Shown: positions 35,001 through 45,919 of the stretch, one piece after another | Numbering within the stretch: position 1 is the first letter of the stretch | Layout: the number at the start of each line of letters is the position of its first letter | Assembly: GCA_029946065.1 (NCBI GenBank) | Contig: JAQSDU010000014.1 | Coordinates: 124,001-188,000, forward strand | From: Flavobacterium sp. | GTDB taxonomy: Bacteria; Bacteroidota; Bacteroidia; Flavobacteriales; Flavobacteriaceae | Length of the DNA: 64,000 nt | Direction: 5' to 3' | Translations under genes and position numbers: made by a program | The notes under the pieces: generated by a model | The model's input: the letters and a program-made list of their open reading frames with translations, nothing else | What the model was told of the DNA's origin: nothing | Databases searched by the model: none

Positions 35001-36200
35001 ATGATTAACCCATCTAACACAGGCTGGATCGATAAATTTTTCGCAGAGCAAAATCCTTTGCAATTGCCTGTTGTGGTTTATCCTGAGGTATTTTATAAGA
35101 AAATGCGCACAACGGGCTTTGTTTACGGGCATGTGGTTTCGTTTGATACCGGTAAACCGATTGCGTTGAAAGGACTAACCTCGGAAGAGATTTCAAAAGT
35201 AGCACTACTCAACACACTTTATAATATTTTCGGCCTTGTTACTCATGAAAGTAATCCCGAAAGATTCATTGCAAAAGCCGTAGCTTTTTACAACAAAATG
35301 AGTCCGGAAGGGTTTAATTTATTGAAGAAAGTCTTACCCGGAAGTTCCGTTTCCGTAAATCTTGAAAAAATAATCGATGACCGCGTGCAAACTAATGAGA
35401 ACTTTGTCAGCAAGAATTTCTCGCACATCCTGACCAACGCCTTACTTTTTGAAGATGTATTGGCATTCCGGAAATATTTGATTTACGACGAAATTCCACA
35501 CAATTATCTCAAAAAACTCGAGGAAACCATCGTTAGTATTGTTTCGCTTGCACTGAATACAAAATCCAAAAAAACCGAATACGACGATTTGCTGATTAAA
35601 CTTTTCGAAGCATCGGTGCGGTTTACAAAATTTTCTAAAGTTGATGTGCAGAATATGGAAGCACTCGAATTTGATTATTTCGACTCCGATTTAGAAAAAT
35701 ATTATTTGCTGGATTTGGCCGTTTTAGCGATGTGGAATGACGAAAAAATCGATGCAACAGAAGCTTTATTCCTGAAGCAAATTGCTGGCTTAATGCAACT
35801 CAGCTCCCATTTTGTTGCAGAAAGTATCGCCGCAACGGAAGCTTTTATCCAAACTTATAAAACTGAAATTCCTTATTTTAACTATTCGAATCCTGTAAAG
35901 CATTTTTACGATCATGCCACGCAAGCGGTAATTACGCTGATTACACGAAACAAAAACCGATTGATAAAAGAACTGTCCAATAATGGCGAATTGATGCTGC
36001 TCCTCACCCATTCCACGCACCGCCACTTGGAAGACAAGGAAAAGAAAAAAATCAAGAAACAACTGCTCGAAATTTGTAAAACGATTCCGTCACTTACGAT
36101 TTTTCTATTGCCTGGCGGAAGTTTATTGCTACCGATTTTGATCAAATTTATTCCGAAAATGCTGCCAACGGCTTTTAATGAGAATTTAGAGGATAATTAA
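35001..36200 (+). CDS. LETM1-related protein
   Basis: 399 residues, no signal peptide. The C-terminal segment 'CKTIPSLTIFLLPGG' followed by 'PILIKFIPKMLPTAF' is the LETM1-type membrane/ribosome-binding motif. The N-terminal ~250 residues are helical and unknown. Homologues in Flavobacterium are annotated as LETM1-related biofilm-associated proteins. The function and location (inner membrane likely) are inferred from homology. Confidence 0.82.
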   Translation: MINPSNTGWIDKFFAEQNPLQLPVVVYPEVFYKKMRTTGFVYGHVVSFDTGKPIALKGLTSEEISKVALLNTLYNIFGLVTHESNPERFIAKAVAFYNKMSPEGFNLLKKVLPGSSVSVNLEKIIDDRVQTNENFVSKNFSHILTNALLFEDVLAFRKYLIYDEIPHNYLKKLEETIVSIVSLALNTKSKKTEYDDLLIKLFEASVRFTKFSKVDVQNMEALEFDYFDSDLEKYYLLDLAVLAMWNDEKIDATEALFLKQIAGLMQLSSHFVAESIAATEAFIQTYKTEIPYFNYSNPVKHFYDHATQAVITLITRNKNRLIKELSNNGELMLLLTHSTHRHLEDKEKKKIKKQLLEICKTIPSLTIFLLPGGSLLLPILIKFIPKMLPTAFNENLEDN

Positions 36201-36324
36201 TTGTTAATAATGAATAATTAACCAATTGATTTTTGATGAAACAGAAGCAAAGTGAAGCGATCTAAATCTTAACTTTCCCTTTTGACTTTCGACTTTTCAT
36301 TTTCGACTATTAACCGTACCTTTG
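36199..36324 (+). repeat. Two heptad patches between the LETM1-related gene and uvrA
   Basis: 36199-36226: AATTGTT, AATAATG, AATAATT, AACCAAT, starting inside the TAA stop. 36269-36324: TTAACTT, TCCCTTT, TGACTTT, CGACTTT, TCATTTT, CGACTAT, TAACCGT, ACCTTTG; the last two units form the uvrA -7 region. Confidence 0.72.
36317..36324 (+). promoter_or_regulatory. -7 element of uvrA
   Basis: TACCTTTG matches TANNTTTG, 24 bases before the ATG at 36349; an AAGGA-type site (36338-36342) precedes the start. Confidence 0.45.
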
Positions 36325-36348
36325 TGAATCATTTCGGAAGGAAAAAAA

Positions 36349-39180
36349 ATGCTTGAATCAGGAAATAATATCGAAGTATTGGGCGCACGTGTGCACAATC
36401 TCAAAAATATAGACATCACCATTCCCCGCGAAAAATTAGTTGTCATTACCGGACTTTCGGGCTCCGGAAAGTCATCTTTGGCTTTCGACACGATTTACGC
36501 CGAAGGACAACGCCGTTATGTAGAAACTTTTTCGGCTTATGCGAGGCAATTCCTCGGAGGATTAGAGCGTCCCGACGTTGATAAAATCGATGGATTGTCG
36601 CCCGTAATCGCCATTGAACAAAAGACTACGAGTAAAAGTCCGCGTTCAACCGTTGGCACAATCACAGAAATTTATGATTTCCTCCGGCTGCTATATGCAC
36701 GTGGTGCCGACGCTTTCAGTTACAATACTGGCGAAAAAATGGTTAGCTACAACGATGAGCAGATCAAGGATTTAATTATTGAAAACTTCACCGGAAAACG
36801 CATCAATATTTTAGCACCCGTAATCCGTGCCCGAAAAGGCCATTACGGCGAATTGTTCCAGCAAATTGCCAAACAAGGATTTTTGCGCGTTCGCATCAAC
36901 GGCGAAATAAAGGAAATCACGCCCGGCATGAAACTCGACCGCTACAAGACACACGATATAGAAATTGTGGTGGACAGAATGGCGATTGAACACAATGCTG
37001 AAGACGAAAAACGCCTCGCCGATAGCATCAAAACGGCCATGTACCACGGCGAAGATGTGCTAATGGTTTTGGATCAAGATGACAACACCGTTCGGTTTTT
37101 CAGTCGGAATCTAATGTGTCCATCGAGTGGAATTTCGTATCAAAATCCGGAACCGAATTTATTTTCTTTCAACTCCCCAAAAGGTGCATGTGACAACTGC
37201 AACGGACTGGGAACAGTGAACCAAATCAACATCAAAAAAATTATTCCAAATCCAAAATTATCCATAAAAGCTGGAGGTTTTGTGCCTTTGGGCGAATATA
37301 AATCATCGTGGATCTTCAAACAATTGGAGATTATAGGAGAAAAATATGGCTTCAAGATCACTGACCCAATCGAGAAGATTTCAGAAGAAGCTTTAGACGT
37401 AATCTTGAATGGCGGAAAAGACAAATTTGCGATCGAATCCAAAACTTTAGGCATTACGAAAGAATATAAAATTGAATTTGAAGGTATTTCTGCATTCATC
37501 AAAAACCAATTTGACGAGAGCGGTTCTTCGTCTATCAGACGCTGGGCAAAAGACTTCATGGACGAAATAAAATGTCCGGTTTGCGAAGGCTCACGATTGA
37601 AAAAAGAAGCGATGTACTTTCGTGTTAACGATAAAAATATAGCCGAATTATCTGCAATGGATATTTCCGACTTGACGGTTTGGTTTAGTGAATTGCAATC
37701 CCATTTGTCTGAAAAACAATTGATAATTGCATCTGAAATCATTAAGGAAATCCGTGATCGCTTGCATTTTTTAATGAACGTCGGATTGGATTATCTTTCT
37801 TTAAGCAGAAGTTCAAAATCGCTTTCAGGCGGTGAAGCGCAGCGCATCAGATTGGCAACGCAAATCGGATCACAGCTTGTTGGTGTTTTGTATATTTTGG
37901 ATGAGCCAAGTATCGGTTTGCACCAACGCGACAATGAAAAATTGATTCATTCTTTGGAACAATTGCGCGACATTGGTAACTCTGTAATCGTTGTTGAACA
38001 TGACAAAGACATGATTGAACGCGCCGACTATGTAATTGATATCGGTCCGAAAGCCGGAAAATATGGCGGAGAAATCATCAGTCATGGAACACCTGTGGAA
38101 TTACTGAAAGAACACACGATGACGGCAATGTACATGAATGGCGAAATGAAAATCGAAGTGCCAAAAAATCGTCGTGAAGGCAATGGAAAGTTCATGAAAC
38201 TGATTGGTGCCAGCGGTAATAATCTAAAAAATGTTACGATTGAAATCCCTTTAGGACAGCTTATATGCGTGACTGGCGTTTCCGGAAGCGGCAAATCGAC
38301 TTTGATTAATGAAACGCTTTATCCTATCTTAAACGAATTTTATTTTAACGGTGTAAAAAAACCACAACCTTACAAAAAAATCGAAGGTTTGGAGCACATT
38401 GATAAAGTAATTGATATTGATCAAAGTCCGATTGGACGCACACCGCGTTCGAATCCGGCGACCTATACTGAAGTTTTTACCGAAATCAGGAACCTGTTCA
38501 CGATGACTTCAGAAAGTATGATCCGTGGTTATAAAGCCGGAAGATTCAGCTTTAACGTTAAAGGCGGAAGATGTGAAACCTGCGAAGGATCTGGCGTTAG
38601 AACGATAGAGATGAATTTCCTTCCCGATGTTTATGTGGAATGTGAAACCTGCCAGGGCAAACGTTTTAATCGCGAAACTTTGGAAATCCGTTACAAAGGA
38701 AAATCTATTTCTGATATATTGAACATGACGGTTGACGAAGCCGTTCCATTCTTCGAAAATATCCCAAAAATTTATAGAAAAATCAAAACGATCCAAGATG
38801 TTGGTTTAGGCTATATTACACTTGGACAGCAAAGCACAACACTCTCCGGAGGCGAAGCACAGCGCATCAAACTCGCAGCCGAATTATCTAAAAAAGATAC
38901 CGGAAATACATTTTATATTCTAGACGAACCCACGACAGGATTGCATTTTGAAGATATTCGGGTGCTGATGGAAGTCATCAACAAGCTCGTCGATAAAGGC
39001 AATACCATATTAATTATCGAGCACAATATGGACGTCATTAAACTTGCCGATTATATCATCGACATTGGTTATGAAGGCGGAAAAGGCGGCGGTGAAGTTG
39101 TTGCCAAAGGTACGCCGGAACAAGTGGCGAAAAATAAAAAAAGCTACACGGCGCAATTTTTGAAAAAGGAACTGGAATGA
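36349..39180 (+). CDS. uvrA: Excinuclease ABC subunit A
   Basis: 943 residues, standard length. Two ABC ATPase modules: Walker A GLSGSGKS (35-42) and the second GVSGSGKS (~642-649), with signature [12 protein letters not shown] and [12 protein letters not shown] and Walker B regions '[13 protein letters not shown]' and '[13 protein letters not shown]'. Zinc-finger cysteines are visible as CDNCNG, CPVCEG, CETCEG and CETCQG. It is the damage-recognition subunit of nucleotide excision repair. uvrB and uvrC are not in the window. Confidence 0.98.
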   Translation: MLESGNNIEVLGARVHNLKNIDITIPREKLVVITGLSGSGKSSLAFDTIYAEGQRRYVETFSAYARQFLGGLERPDVDKIDGLSPVIAIEQKTTSKSPRSTVGTITEIYDFLRLLYARGADAFSYNTGEKMVSYNDEQIKDLIIENFTGKRINILAPVIRARKGHYGELFQQIAKQGFLRVRINGEIKEITPGMKLDRYKTHDIEIVVDRMAIEHNAEDEKRLADSIKTAMYHGEDVLMVLDQDDNTVRFFSRNLMCPSSGISYQNPEPNLFSFNSPKGACDNCNGLGTVNQINIKKIIPNPKLSIKAGGFVPLGEYKSSWIFKQLEIIGEKYGFKITDPIEKISEEALDVILNGGKDKFAIESKTLGITKEYKIEFEGISAFIKNQFDESGSSSIRRWAKDFMDEIKCPVCEGSRLKKEAMYFRVNDKNIAELSAMDISDLTVWFSELQSHLSEKQLIIASEIIKEIRDRLHFLMNVGLDYLSLSRSSKSLSGGEAQRIRLATQIGSQLVGVLYILDEPSIGLHQRDNEKLIHSLEQLRDIGNSVIVVEHDKDMIERADYVIDIGPKAGKYGGEIISHGTPVELLKEHTMTAMYMNGEMKIEVPKNRREGNGKFMKLIGASGNNLKNVTIEIPLGQLICVTGVSGSGKSTLINETLYPILNEFYFNGVKKPQPYKKIEGLEHIDKVIDIDQSPIGRTPRSNPATYTEVFTEIRNLFTMTSESMIRGYKAGRFSFNVKGGRCETCEGSGVRTIEMNFLPDVYVECETCQGKRFNRETLEIRYKGKSISDILNMTVDEAVPFFENIPKIYRKIKTIQDVGLGYITLGQQSTTLSGGEAQRIKLAAELSKKDTGNTFYILDEPTTGLHFEDIRVLMEVINKLVDKGNTILIIEHNMDVIKLADYIIDIGYEGGKGGGEVVAKGTPEQVAKNKKSYTAQFLKKELE

Positions 39181-39181
39181 T

Positions 39182-39371
39182 AAATCTCAAATAATAAATT
39201 CCAAATCGCAAACAATAAATAACAAATCATAGACATTGTAAATGAAATTTGTCATTTAGATTTTGGAATTTGCTTATTTACGTGTACTTTAGCCCGCTTG
39301 GGTTTTCGGAATTCAAATTTGAAACCTGAAATTTATTTGGAATTTATAATTTAAATAATTGGAATTTACCC
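39182..39371. repeat. Intergenic spacer made almost wholly of heptad repeats
   Basis: 39182-39244: AAATCTC, AAATAAT, AAATTCC, AAATCGC, AAACAAT, AAATAAC, AAATCAT and two drifting units. 39244-39278: GAAATTT, GTCATTT, AGATTTT, GGAATTT, which are reverse-complement-like units. A third AAATTTG/GGAATTT stretch follows at about 39308-39371. Confidence 0.72.
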
Positions 39372-39374
39372 ACT

Positions 39375-40103
39375 ATGCGATTACAAGATTTTGATAATGA
39401 CGAAGATAAAATCATCCAGGACCGCTTAAAGCAAAAAACTTGGAATGAGATAAGAACCAACGATAGCTGGGCGATTTTTAAAATTATGGCCGAGTTTGTG
39501 AATGGATATGAAGCTATGGGCAGAATCGGTCCTTGTGTCTCGATTTTTGGTTCTGCAAGGACAAAACCCGATGAGCATTTTTATCTTTTAGCTGAAAAAA
39601 TAGCGTATAAAATAAGCAAAGCCGGCTATGGTGTTATCACCGGCGGCGGCCCTGGAATTATGGAAGCTGGTAACAAAGGTGCGCATCTGGGCGGTGGAAC
39701 TTCCGTTGGGCTGAACATCGAATTGCCATTTGAGCAACATTATAACCCTTATATTGACCGCGATAAAAACTTAAATTTTGATTATTTCTTCGTCAGAAAA
39801 GTAATGTTCGTAAAATATTCGCAAGGGTTTGTAGTCATGCCTGGCGGATTCGGAACATTAGACGAAATGTTCGAGGCAATTACACTTATTCAAACCAAAA
39901 AAGTAGCGAAATTTCCCATCATACTTGTAAGTCGTGAATATTGGTCGGGATTAATGGATTGGGTCAAAGCGGTTTTGGTCGAAAAATACAAAACTGTCAG
40001 TCCTGGCGATCTTGACCTTATAAAAATCGTAGATACAGAAGAAGAAGTTGTGGAAGTATTGGATAATTTTTATAAAAAATATACTTTGAGTCCTAATTTC
40101 TAA
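39375..40103 (+). CDS. LOG-family protein (TIGR00730, cytokinin riboside phosphohydrolase-like)
   Basis: 242 residues. Family motifs are 'GGGPGIMEAGNKGA' and 'PGGFGTLDEMFE', plus 'SIFGSARTKPDE' at the start of the Rossmann fold. LOG-family enzymes release the base from nucleoside monophosphates. Many bacterial members probably act on ordinary nucleotides. It is a single gene. Confidence 0.9.
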   Translation: MRLQDFDNDEDKIIQDRLKQKTWNEIRTNDSWAIFKIMAEFVNGYEAMGRIGPCVSIFGSARTKPDEHFYLLAEKIAYKISKAGYGVITGGGPGIMEAGNKGAHLGGGTSVGLNIELPFEQHYNPYIDRDKNLNFDYFFVRKVMFVKYSQGFVVMPGGFGTLDEMFEAITLIQTKKVAKFPIILVSREYWSGLMDWVKAVLVEKYKTVSPGDLDLIKIVDTEEEVVEVLDNFYKKYTLSPNF

Positions 40104-40235
40104 GGCGAAAGTCAAAGTAAAACTGCAAACTTCATTCAAAATTGTCAATCAATAGTGAAATGGATTTTTCAGTTTTTGCTTAATTTAAGCAACCAATACT
40201 ATAAATTTCGTCTAATAAGAATACGATAAACCCAG

Positions 40236-43082
40236 TTGAAAAAGAAACCATTGCAATCCATTTATAAAATTATTTTTGCAGCTGCAATACTGCTTGCTCC
40301 ATTACAGCAATTTGCACAAAACAAATCGAAATTGGTTGTAGAAGTTGATGTGGAAGAGAAAATCCTTTCTGTTGAACAGGAAATTACGTATTTCAATCAG
40401 ACCAATGACACGCTTTCTTCTATCTTATTAAATGACTGGATGAATGCTTATGCCGACAAAAATTCGCCTTTAGGAAAACGCTTTTCAGACGAATTCAACA
40501 AATCATTTCTTCTTGCTGAAAAGTCGGAAACCGGCGGTACAAATGACCTTGTAATTGCAACTGAAAATAAAATCCCTATTGCGTGGAGCCGCAATAACGA
40601 CCAACCGGATTTGGTAACAGTAACGCTTCCCAACAAACTCGCTCCCGACCAAAAAATACTACTTCACCTTTTTTACCAAGTAAAAATTCCTAGCGATGCA
40701 TTTACTGGATATGGTTACGGAATGGACAACAAAATATATTTAAAAAACTGGTATTTGGCGCCAGCGCGTTATGAAAACCATTCGTTTTTAAGATATAGCA
40801 ATGAAAGTTTTGATGATATTGTTAATGCGATTTCAGATTATGAAGTTACAATTACAATTCCAAAAACAATGCAATTGGTTGCCGACCTAAATTCAGAAAG
40901 TCCGGTAACGAATGCTGGTCTTTCAACCTATAACCTTTCGGGAAAAGACCGCAATGATTTTAGCATTTTTATTGCAGCCAAAAGTGAATTTGAGCAGTAT
41001 AAAAATGATATCATAGAAGTGCAAACAGATTTAAAGGACAACAATCTCAACGCCATTCAAAAAGCACTGCTGGTTGACAAAATTACGCGCTATGTAAATG
41101 AGAACATTGGACATTATCCACACCAAAAAATTATGGTTGCGCAAGCCGATTATGAGAAAAATCCGTTTTACGGACTCAACCAATTGCCATATTTTGTGAG
41201 TCCGTTTCCCAACGATTTCCTTTTTGAAATAAAATTCCTAAAAACCTATCTGAACAATTACCTAAAAACCAGTTTGCATCTTGATGCGCGGAAAGACAAT
41301 TGGATTTATGATGGTTTACAGATTTATACGATGATGAAATACATCGACGAAAATTATCCCAACAGTAAAATGATGGGAAATGTTTCTAAACTCAAACTTC
41401 TTAAAAGCTATAACCTGACGCAATTGCCATTTAACGAGCAATATAGCTATTTTTATATGCTAATGGCGCGCAAAAACCTCGATCAGCCGTTGGGAACACC
41501 AAAAGACAAGCTCATTAAATTTAACGAACAAATCGCTGGAAAATACCGCTCAGGATTAAGCTTCAGGTATTTATCTGACTTTATGGGTGAACCGGAATTA
41601 CGAAACAGCATCTCTGAATTTTATCAGCTTAACCAATCAAAAAAACAAACCTATCGCCCAGAATTTGAGAGTATCCTCAAAAAAAATACCTCAAAAAATA
41701 TCGACTGGTTTTTTAATACGATTATCGATTCTAGAAAAATTGTTGATTTTAAATTTGGTAATGTCACCAAAACCAAAGACAGCATCACGTTTACAGTGAA
41801 GAATAAAACCAATACCAATGTTCCAATTTCAGTATATGGTGTCAATAAAAGACAAATCGTTTTTAAAGAATGGCTTGAAAATATTAGCACTGACAGTACT
41901 TTCACGTTACCAAGAAGAGGCGCAACGAAAATCGTTCTTAATTATAAAAACGAAGTGCCCGAAATCAACTTGAGAAATAACTGGCATTCTTTAAAAGACT
42001 TCAAAATCAGCAACAGGCCTATAAAATTTGTTTTGATGAAAGACCTTGAAGATCCCTATTACAATCAGGTTTTATATGTGCCAACGATTACCTATAATTT
42101 ATATGACGGTCTTTCTCCAGGCATCCGATTTTCTAATAAAACAATTCTGGACAAGCCCTTTGTATTTGATGTGAGTCCAATGTATTCATCAAATACACAA
42201 TCGCTAATCGGTCATTTTTCCGTTTTAGTCAATCAGTACAACCGCGATAGCAATTTATACAATATACGATACAATCTCAGCGGTACTTACTTGCATTATG
42301 CGCCCGATGCGGCTTACAGCAAAATCAATCCCGCCATTTATATTCGGTTCCGCGAAGATGATTTTAGAAACAATCATAAACAATTCCTTACGATTAGAAA
42401 TGTTATCGTGAATAAAGAACAGACCGCTTTTGAACAAAAAGAAGAAACCGTAAGTTACAGTATTTTTAATATAAAATACATCAATTCAAAAACCGAAATC
42501 CTCAAGCATCTTGGATTTACAGGTGATTTTCAATTGTCATCTTCTTTCGGAAAAACATCAGCGGAATTCGAATACCGAAAACTGTTGAACAACAACCGCC
42601 AGATCAATATTCGTTTTTTTGCTGGAACGTTTTTGTATAGAAATACCAACACAGATTATTTCAGTTTTGGCCTCGACAGACCAACCGATTATATGTTCGA
42701 TTATGATTATTACGGGCGTTCCGAAACAACGGGAATCTTTAGCCAGCAAGTGATTATTACGGATGGCGGTTTCAAATCAAAACTCAGTACGCCTTTCGCC
42801 AACCAATGGATCGCCACTACAAATGTAGGTTTTAACGTTTGGAATTGGGTTGAAGTGTATGGCGACGCAGGTTTTGTGAAAAATGAATTACAGCGCGAAA
42901 AATTTGTTTATGACAACGGCATCAGGCTCAACCTTGTGACGGATTATTTCGAATTGTATTTTCCGGTGTATTCGAATAACGGATGGGAAATTGCGCAGCC
43001 TAATTACAATGAAAAAATACGATTTGTAGTCACTTTAGACCCAAAAATCCTCGTTACACTTTTTACCAGAAAATGGTTTTAA
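40236..43082 (+). CDS. Degenerate M1-peptidase-like protein with C-terminal beta-barrel
   Basis: 948 residues, TTG start, signal peptide 1-27 ('LQQFAQ'). Residues ~30-560 align by pattern with M1 aminopeptidases ('DNWIYDGLQIYTMMKY' at ~354-369 corresponds to the WLNEG ligand helix). The zinc motif HExxH is replaced by FEIKF (330-334) and the third ligand E by D359, so zinc cannot be held in the usual way. From ~590 to the end, Tyr/Phe/Asn-rich strands and a final Phe (RKWF) look like an outer-membrane barrel. The likely role is surface-exposed and non-enzymatic; this is inference. Confidence 0.72.
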   Translation: MKKKPLQSIYKIIFAAAILLAPLQQFAQNKSKLVVEVDVEEKILSVEQEITYFNQTNDTLSSILLNDWMNAYADKNSPLGKRFSDEFNKSFLLAEKSETGGTNDLVIATENKIPIAWSRNNDQPDLVTVTLPNKLAPDQKILLHLFYQVKIPSDAFTGYGYGMDNKIYLKNWYLAPARYENHSFLRYSNESFDDIVNAISDYEVTITIPKTMQLVADLNSESPVTNAGLSTYNLSGKDRNDFSIFIAAKSEFEQYKNDIIEVQTDLKDNNLNAIQKALLVDKITRYVNENIGHYPHQKIMVAQADYEKNPFYGLNQLPYFVSPFPNDFLFEIKFLKTYLNNYLKTSLHLDARKDNWIYDGLQIYTMMKYIDENYPNSKMMGNVSKLKLLKSYNLTQLPFNEQYSYFYMLMARKNLDQPLGTPKDKLIKFNEQIAGKYRSGLSFRYLSDFMGEPELRNSISEFYQLNQSKKQTYRPEFESILKKNTSKNIDWFFNTIIDSRKIVDFKFGNVTKTKDSITFTVKNKTNTNVPISVYGVNKRQIVFKEWLENISTDSTFTLPRRGATKIVLNYKNEVPEINLRNNWHSLKDFKISNRPIKFVLMKDLEDPYYNQVLYVPTITYNLYDGLSPGIRFSNKTILDKPFVFDVSPMYSSNTQSLIGHFSVLVNQYNRDSNLYNIRYNLSGTYLHYAPDAAYSKINPAIYIRFREDDFRNNHKQFLTIRNVIVNKEQTAFEQKEETVSYSIFNIKYINSKTEILKHLGFTGDFQLSSSFGKTSAEFEYRKLLNNNRQINIRFFAGTFLYRNTNTDYFSFGLDRPTDYMFDYDYYGRSETTGIFSQQVIITDGGFKSKLSTPFANQWIATTNVGFNVWNWVEVYGDAGFVKNELQREKFVYDNGIRLNLVTDYFELYFPVYSNNGWEIAQPNYNEKIRFVVTLDPKILVTLFTRKWF

Positions 43083-43234
43083 GTTTCAATTTTCGCACGA
43101 TATTCTGAACATCTTTCATAATTGCAACATTTTTTATGCCATTTTCGTAAATAAACAATTAGTTGTTGCTGTTTCATTGCCAATACTTGAATTATATTTT
43201 ACGCACAGTATTATGAAAGTAACGTGTTTTTAAT

Positions 43235-43242
43235 TAAATTTG
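43235..43242 (+). promoter_or_regulatory. -7 element of the E1 gene
   Basis: TAAATTTG matches TANNTTTG, 25 bases before the ATG at 43268; no -33 TTG is evident. Confidence 0.35.
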
Positions 43243-43267
43243 TTTCAGAAAGATAAGAAATTCCATT

Positions 43268-45673
43268 ATGACCGAAGCCACCACAAAATCCGCACTTTCA
43301 TTTGAAGATTTCAAGACAGAAGTCCTGAATGACTATACAATTGCAGCTACAAGCCGCGAATGCAGCCTTTTGGGAAGGCGCGAAGTATTGACCGGAAAGG
43401 CGAAATTCGGTATTTTCGGCGACGGAAAAGAAGTGCCGCAGCTTGCTATGGCGAAAGCTTTCAAAAATGGTGATTTCCGTTCCGGATATTACCGTGACCA
43501 AACTTTTATGATGGCGATTGGCGAAATGAATATTCAGCAATTTTTTGCAGGATTGTACGGCCACACAGATATCAATCACGATCCAATGTCAGCCGGAAGA
43601 CAAATGGGCGGTCACTTTGCAACGCATTCGCTCGACGAAAACGGGAATTGGAAGAATCTGACATTACAGAAAAACTCAAGTGCAGATATTTCTCCAACAG
43701 CCGGACAAATGCCGCGATTATTAGGATTGGCGCAAGCTTCAAAAATATATCGTAATGTAACCGGTATTAACGGTAGTACTAATTTTTCCATCAATGGCAA
43801 CGAAATTGCCTGGGGAACAATTGGAAATGCCAGTACATCCGAAGGTTTATTTTTTGAAACCATTAACGCTGCCGGCGTTTTGCAAGTGCCAATGGTCATG
43901 AGCGTTTGGGATGACGAATATGGGATTTCGGTGCACGCCAAACACCAGACCACAAAAGAAAATATCTCAGAAATACTGAAAGGTTTTCAAAGAGACGAGA
44001 ACAATAAAGGTTACGAAATCATCCGTGTAAAAGGATGGGATTATGCCTCATTGATTGATACTTACCAAAAAGCAGCACAAATTGCACGCGAAGAACACGT
44101 TCCTGTTTTGATCCACGTAAATGAACTCACGCAACCGCAAGGACATTCGACTTCCGGTTCTCATGAACGTTACAAAAATGAGGAAAGACTCAAATGGGAA
44201 TCCGATTTTGATTGCGTGCGCCAGATGCGTTTGTGGATGATTGCCACCAATATCGCTTCACCAGAAGAATTGGATGCCATCGAAGAAAATGCAAAAAAAG
44301 AAGTCCTTGAAGGCAAAAAAGCAGCATGGAATGCATTCGTTACACCAATGAAAGAAGAGCAGCAGGAATTGGTTGCGTTACTTTTAAAAACTGCCAGTTC
44401 TAATGAAAATAAAGTCTTTGTTGAGAAAATTACAAACGAATTATCATCTATAAAAGAGCCGATCCGCAAAGATATTTTAACAACAGCAAGAAAAGCATTG
44501 CGACTTTTGGTTGGCGAAAATAAACATGCAGCACTTGCTGATTGGATTACAACTTACACCGAAAAAATCCAACCTAAGTTCAGTTCCCATTTATTTTCTG
44601 AATCTGATAAAAATGTATTTTCTGTAAAAGAAGTGCTGCCGACTTATGACGAAAGTGCGGAAACTGCTGATGCGAGGTTGATTTTAAGAGACAATTTTGA
44701 TGCAATTTTCTCAAAACATCCTGAAACACTTGTTTTTGGCGAAGATGCAGGGAATATAGGCGATGTGAATCAGGGATTAGAAGGCATGCAAGAAAAATAT
44801 GGTGAATTGCGTGTTGCTGATGCCGGAATACGAGAAGCCACCATTTTAGGACAAGGGATTGGAATGGCTATGCGAGGCTTGCGTCCGATTGCCGAAATTC
44901 AATATTTAGATTATTTGTTGTATGCCATTCAAATCATGAGTGACGATTTGGCGACTTTGCAATACAGAACACGTGGAAAACAAAAAGCGCCGTTGATTAT
45001 CCGAACGCGCGGTCACAGACTAGAAGGCATTTGGCATTCGGGTTCACCGATGGGAATGATCATCAATGCGATTCGCGGCATTCACGTTTTAGTGCCAAGA
45101 AATATGACAAAAGCAGCTGGATTTTATAATACATTACTCCAAACTGACGAACCGGCTTTGGTGGTAGAATGTTTAAATGGATACCGTTTAAAAGAAAAAA
45201 TGCCTACCAATTTAGGCGCGTTTACGACACCGATCGGTGTTGTCGAAACTATTAAAGTTGGAAAAGATATTACGATTGTTTCTTATGGTTCAACGCTTCG
45301 CATCATTGAGCAAGCCGCAAAAGAACTCCTTGAAATTGGAATTGATTGCGAAATTATCGACGTACAATCGTTGCTACCATTCGATGTAAACCACGATATC
45401 GTGAAAAGTGTTGCCAAGACAAATCGACTTCTAGTGATTGACGAAGACGTTCCCGGAGGTGCATCAGCATTCATTTTGCAACAAATTGTTGACGAACAAA
45501 ACGCCTACCAATACCTCGACAGTAAACCAGACACATTGGCTTCAAAAGCGCACCGACCGGCCTATGGCACCGATGGTGATTATTTTTCAAAACCATCAGT
45601 CGAAGATGTTTTTGAGAAAGTTTATGGGATTATGAGTGAAGTGAATCCAACGCAATATCCACGATTATATTAA
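43268..45673 (+). CDS. Fused 2-oxoacid dehydrogenase E1 (alpha and beta parts)
   Basis: 801 residues. The N-terminal part (~1-400) is an E1-alpha, TPP-dependent domain ('GIFGDGKEVPQLAMAKAF', 'QPQGHSTSGSHERYK'). The C-terminal part (~440-801) is E1-beta ('FGEDAGNIGDVNQGLEG', 'GMAMRGLRPIAEIQY', 'RTRGHRLEGIWHSGSPMG'). The fused form occurs in Bacteroidetes for branched-chain or related 2-oxoacid dehydrogenases. Pyruvate or 2-oxoisovalerate cannot be decided from the residues seen. E2 and E3 are not adjacent. Confidence 0.9.
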   Translation: MTEATTKSALSFEDFKTEVLNDYTIAATSRECSLLGRREVLTGKAKFGIFGDGKEVPQLAMAKAFKNGDFRSGYYRDQTFMMAIGEMNIQQFFAGLYGHTDINHDPMSAGRQMGGHFATHSLDENGNWKNLTLQKNSSADISPTAGQMPRLLGLAQASKIYRNVTGINGSTNFSINGNEIAWGTIGNASTSEGLFFETINAAGVLQVPMVMSVWDDEYGISVHAKHQTTKENISEILKGFQRDENNKGYEIIRVKGWDYASLIDTYQKAAQIAREEHVPVLIHVNELTQPQGHSTSGSHERYKNEERLKWESDFDCVRQMRLWMIATNIASPEELDAIEENAKKEVLEGKKAAWNAFVTPMKEEQQELVALLLKTASSNENKVFVEKITNELSSIKEPIRKDILTTARKALRLLVGENKHAALADWITTYTEKIQPKFSSHLFSESDKNVFSVKEVLPTYDESAETADARLILRDNFDAIFSKHPETLVFGEDAGNIGDVNQGLEGMQEKYGELRVADAGIREATILGQGIGMAMRGLRPIAEIQYLDYLLYAIQIMSDDLATLQYRTRGKQKAPLIIRTRGHRLEGIWHSGSPMGMIINAIRGIHVLVPRNMTKAAGFYNTLLQTDEPALVVECLNGYRLKEKMPTNLGAFTTPIGVVETIKVGKDITIVSYGSTLRIIEQAAKELLEIGIDCEIIDVQSLLPFDVNHDIVKSVAKTNRLLVIDEDVPGGASAFILQQIVDEQNAYQYLDSKPDTLASKAHRPAYGTDGDYFSKPSVEDVFEKVYGIMSEVNPTQYPRLY

Positions 45674-45919
45674 GTTTTAAATAGCACACAGATGACAAAG
45701 ATTTAGTGGATTTACACAGAAAATAAATGCCGTTAGTGTAATACTCAAAGCTATCAAAAAAATCTACGCCGATTTCTTTGATCCTTCCCATCTATTTGCT
45801 ATTGAATATTACTATCAAATTACAGCGAAAAAATTGATTTTATTACAATCTTGTTAATTCCTAACAATAAAACACTTAAATTTATAGTTATAATCAACAA
45901 TAACTAAAAAATTTAAAAT
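45674..45919. other. Intergenic spacer, no gene seen
   Basis: Contains a decayed 'cacaga..gatttagtggatttacacaga' type repeat (45685-45722) and an inverted repeat TTGTTA-N5-TAACAA at 45851-45867 before the proline-rich lipoprotein gene. No open frame with gene features. Confidence 0.5.

Noticed and set aside
37140..37742. 200-residue minus-strand open frame within uvrA
   Set aside because: It lies wholly inside uvrA on the opposite strand and has no family motif; uvrA motifs are intact through this region.
45851..45867. TTGTTA-N5-TAACAA before the lipoprotein gene
   Set aside because: Short and in very AT-rich DNA; could be chance, so mentioned only in the spacer entry.
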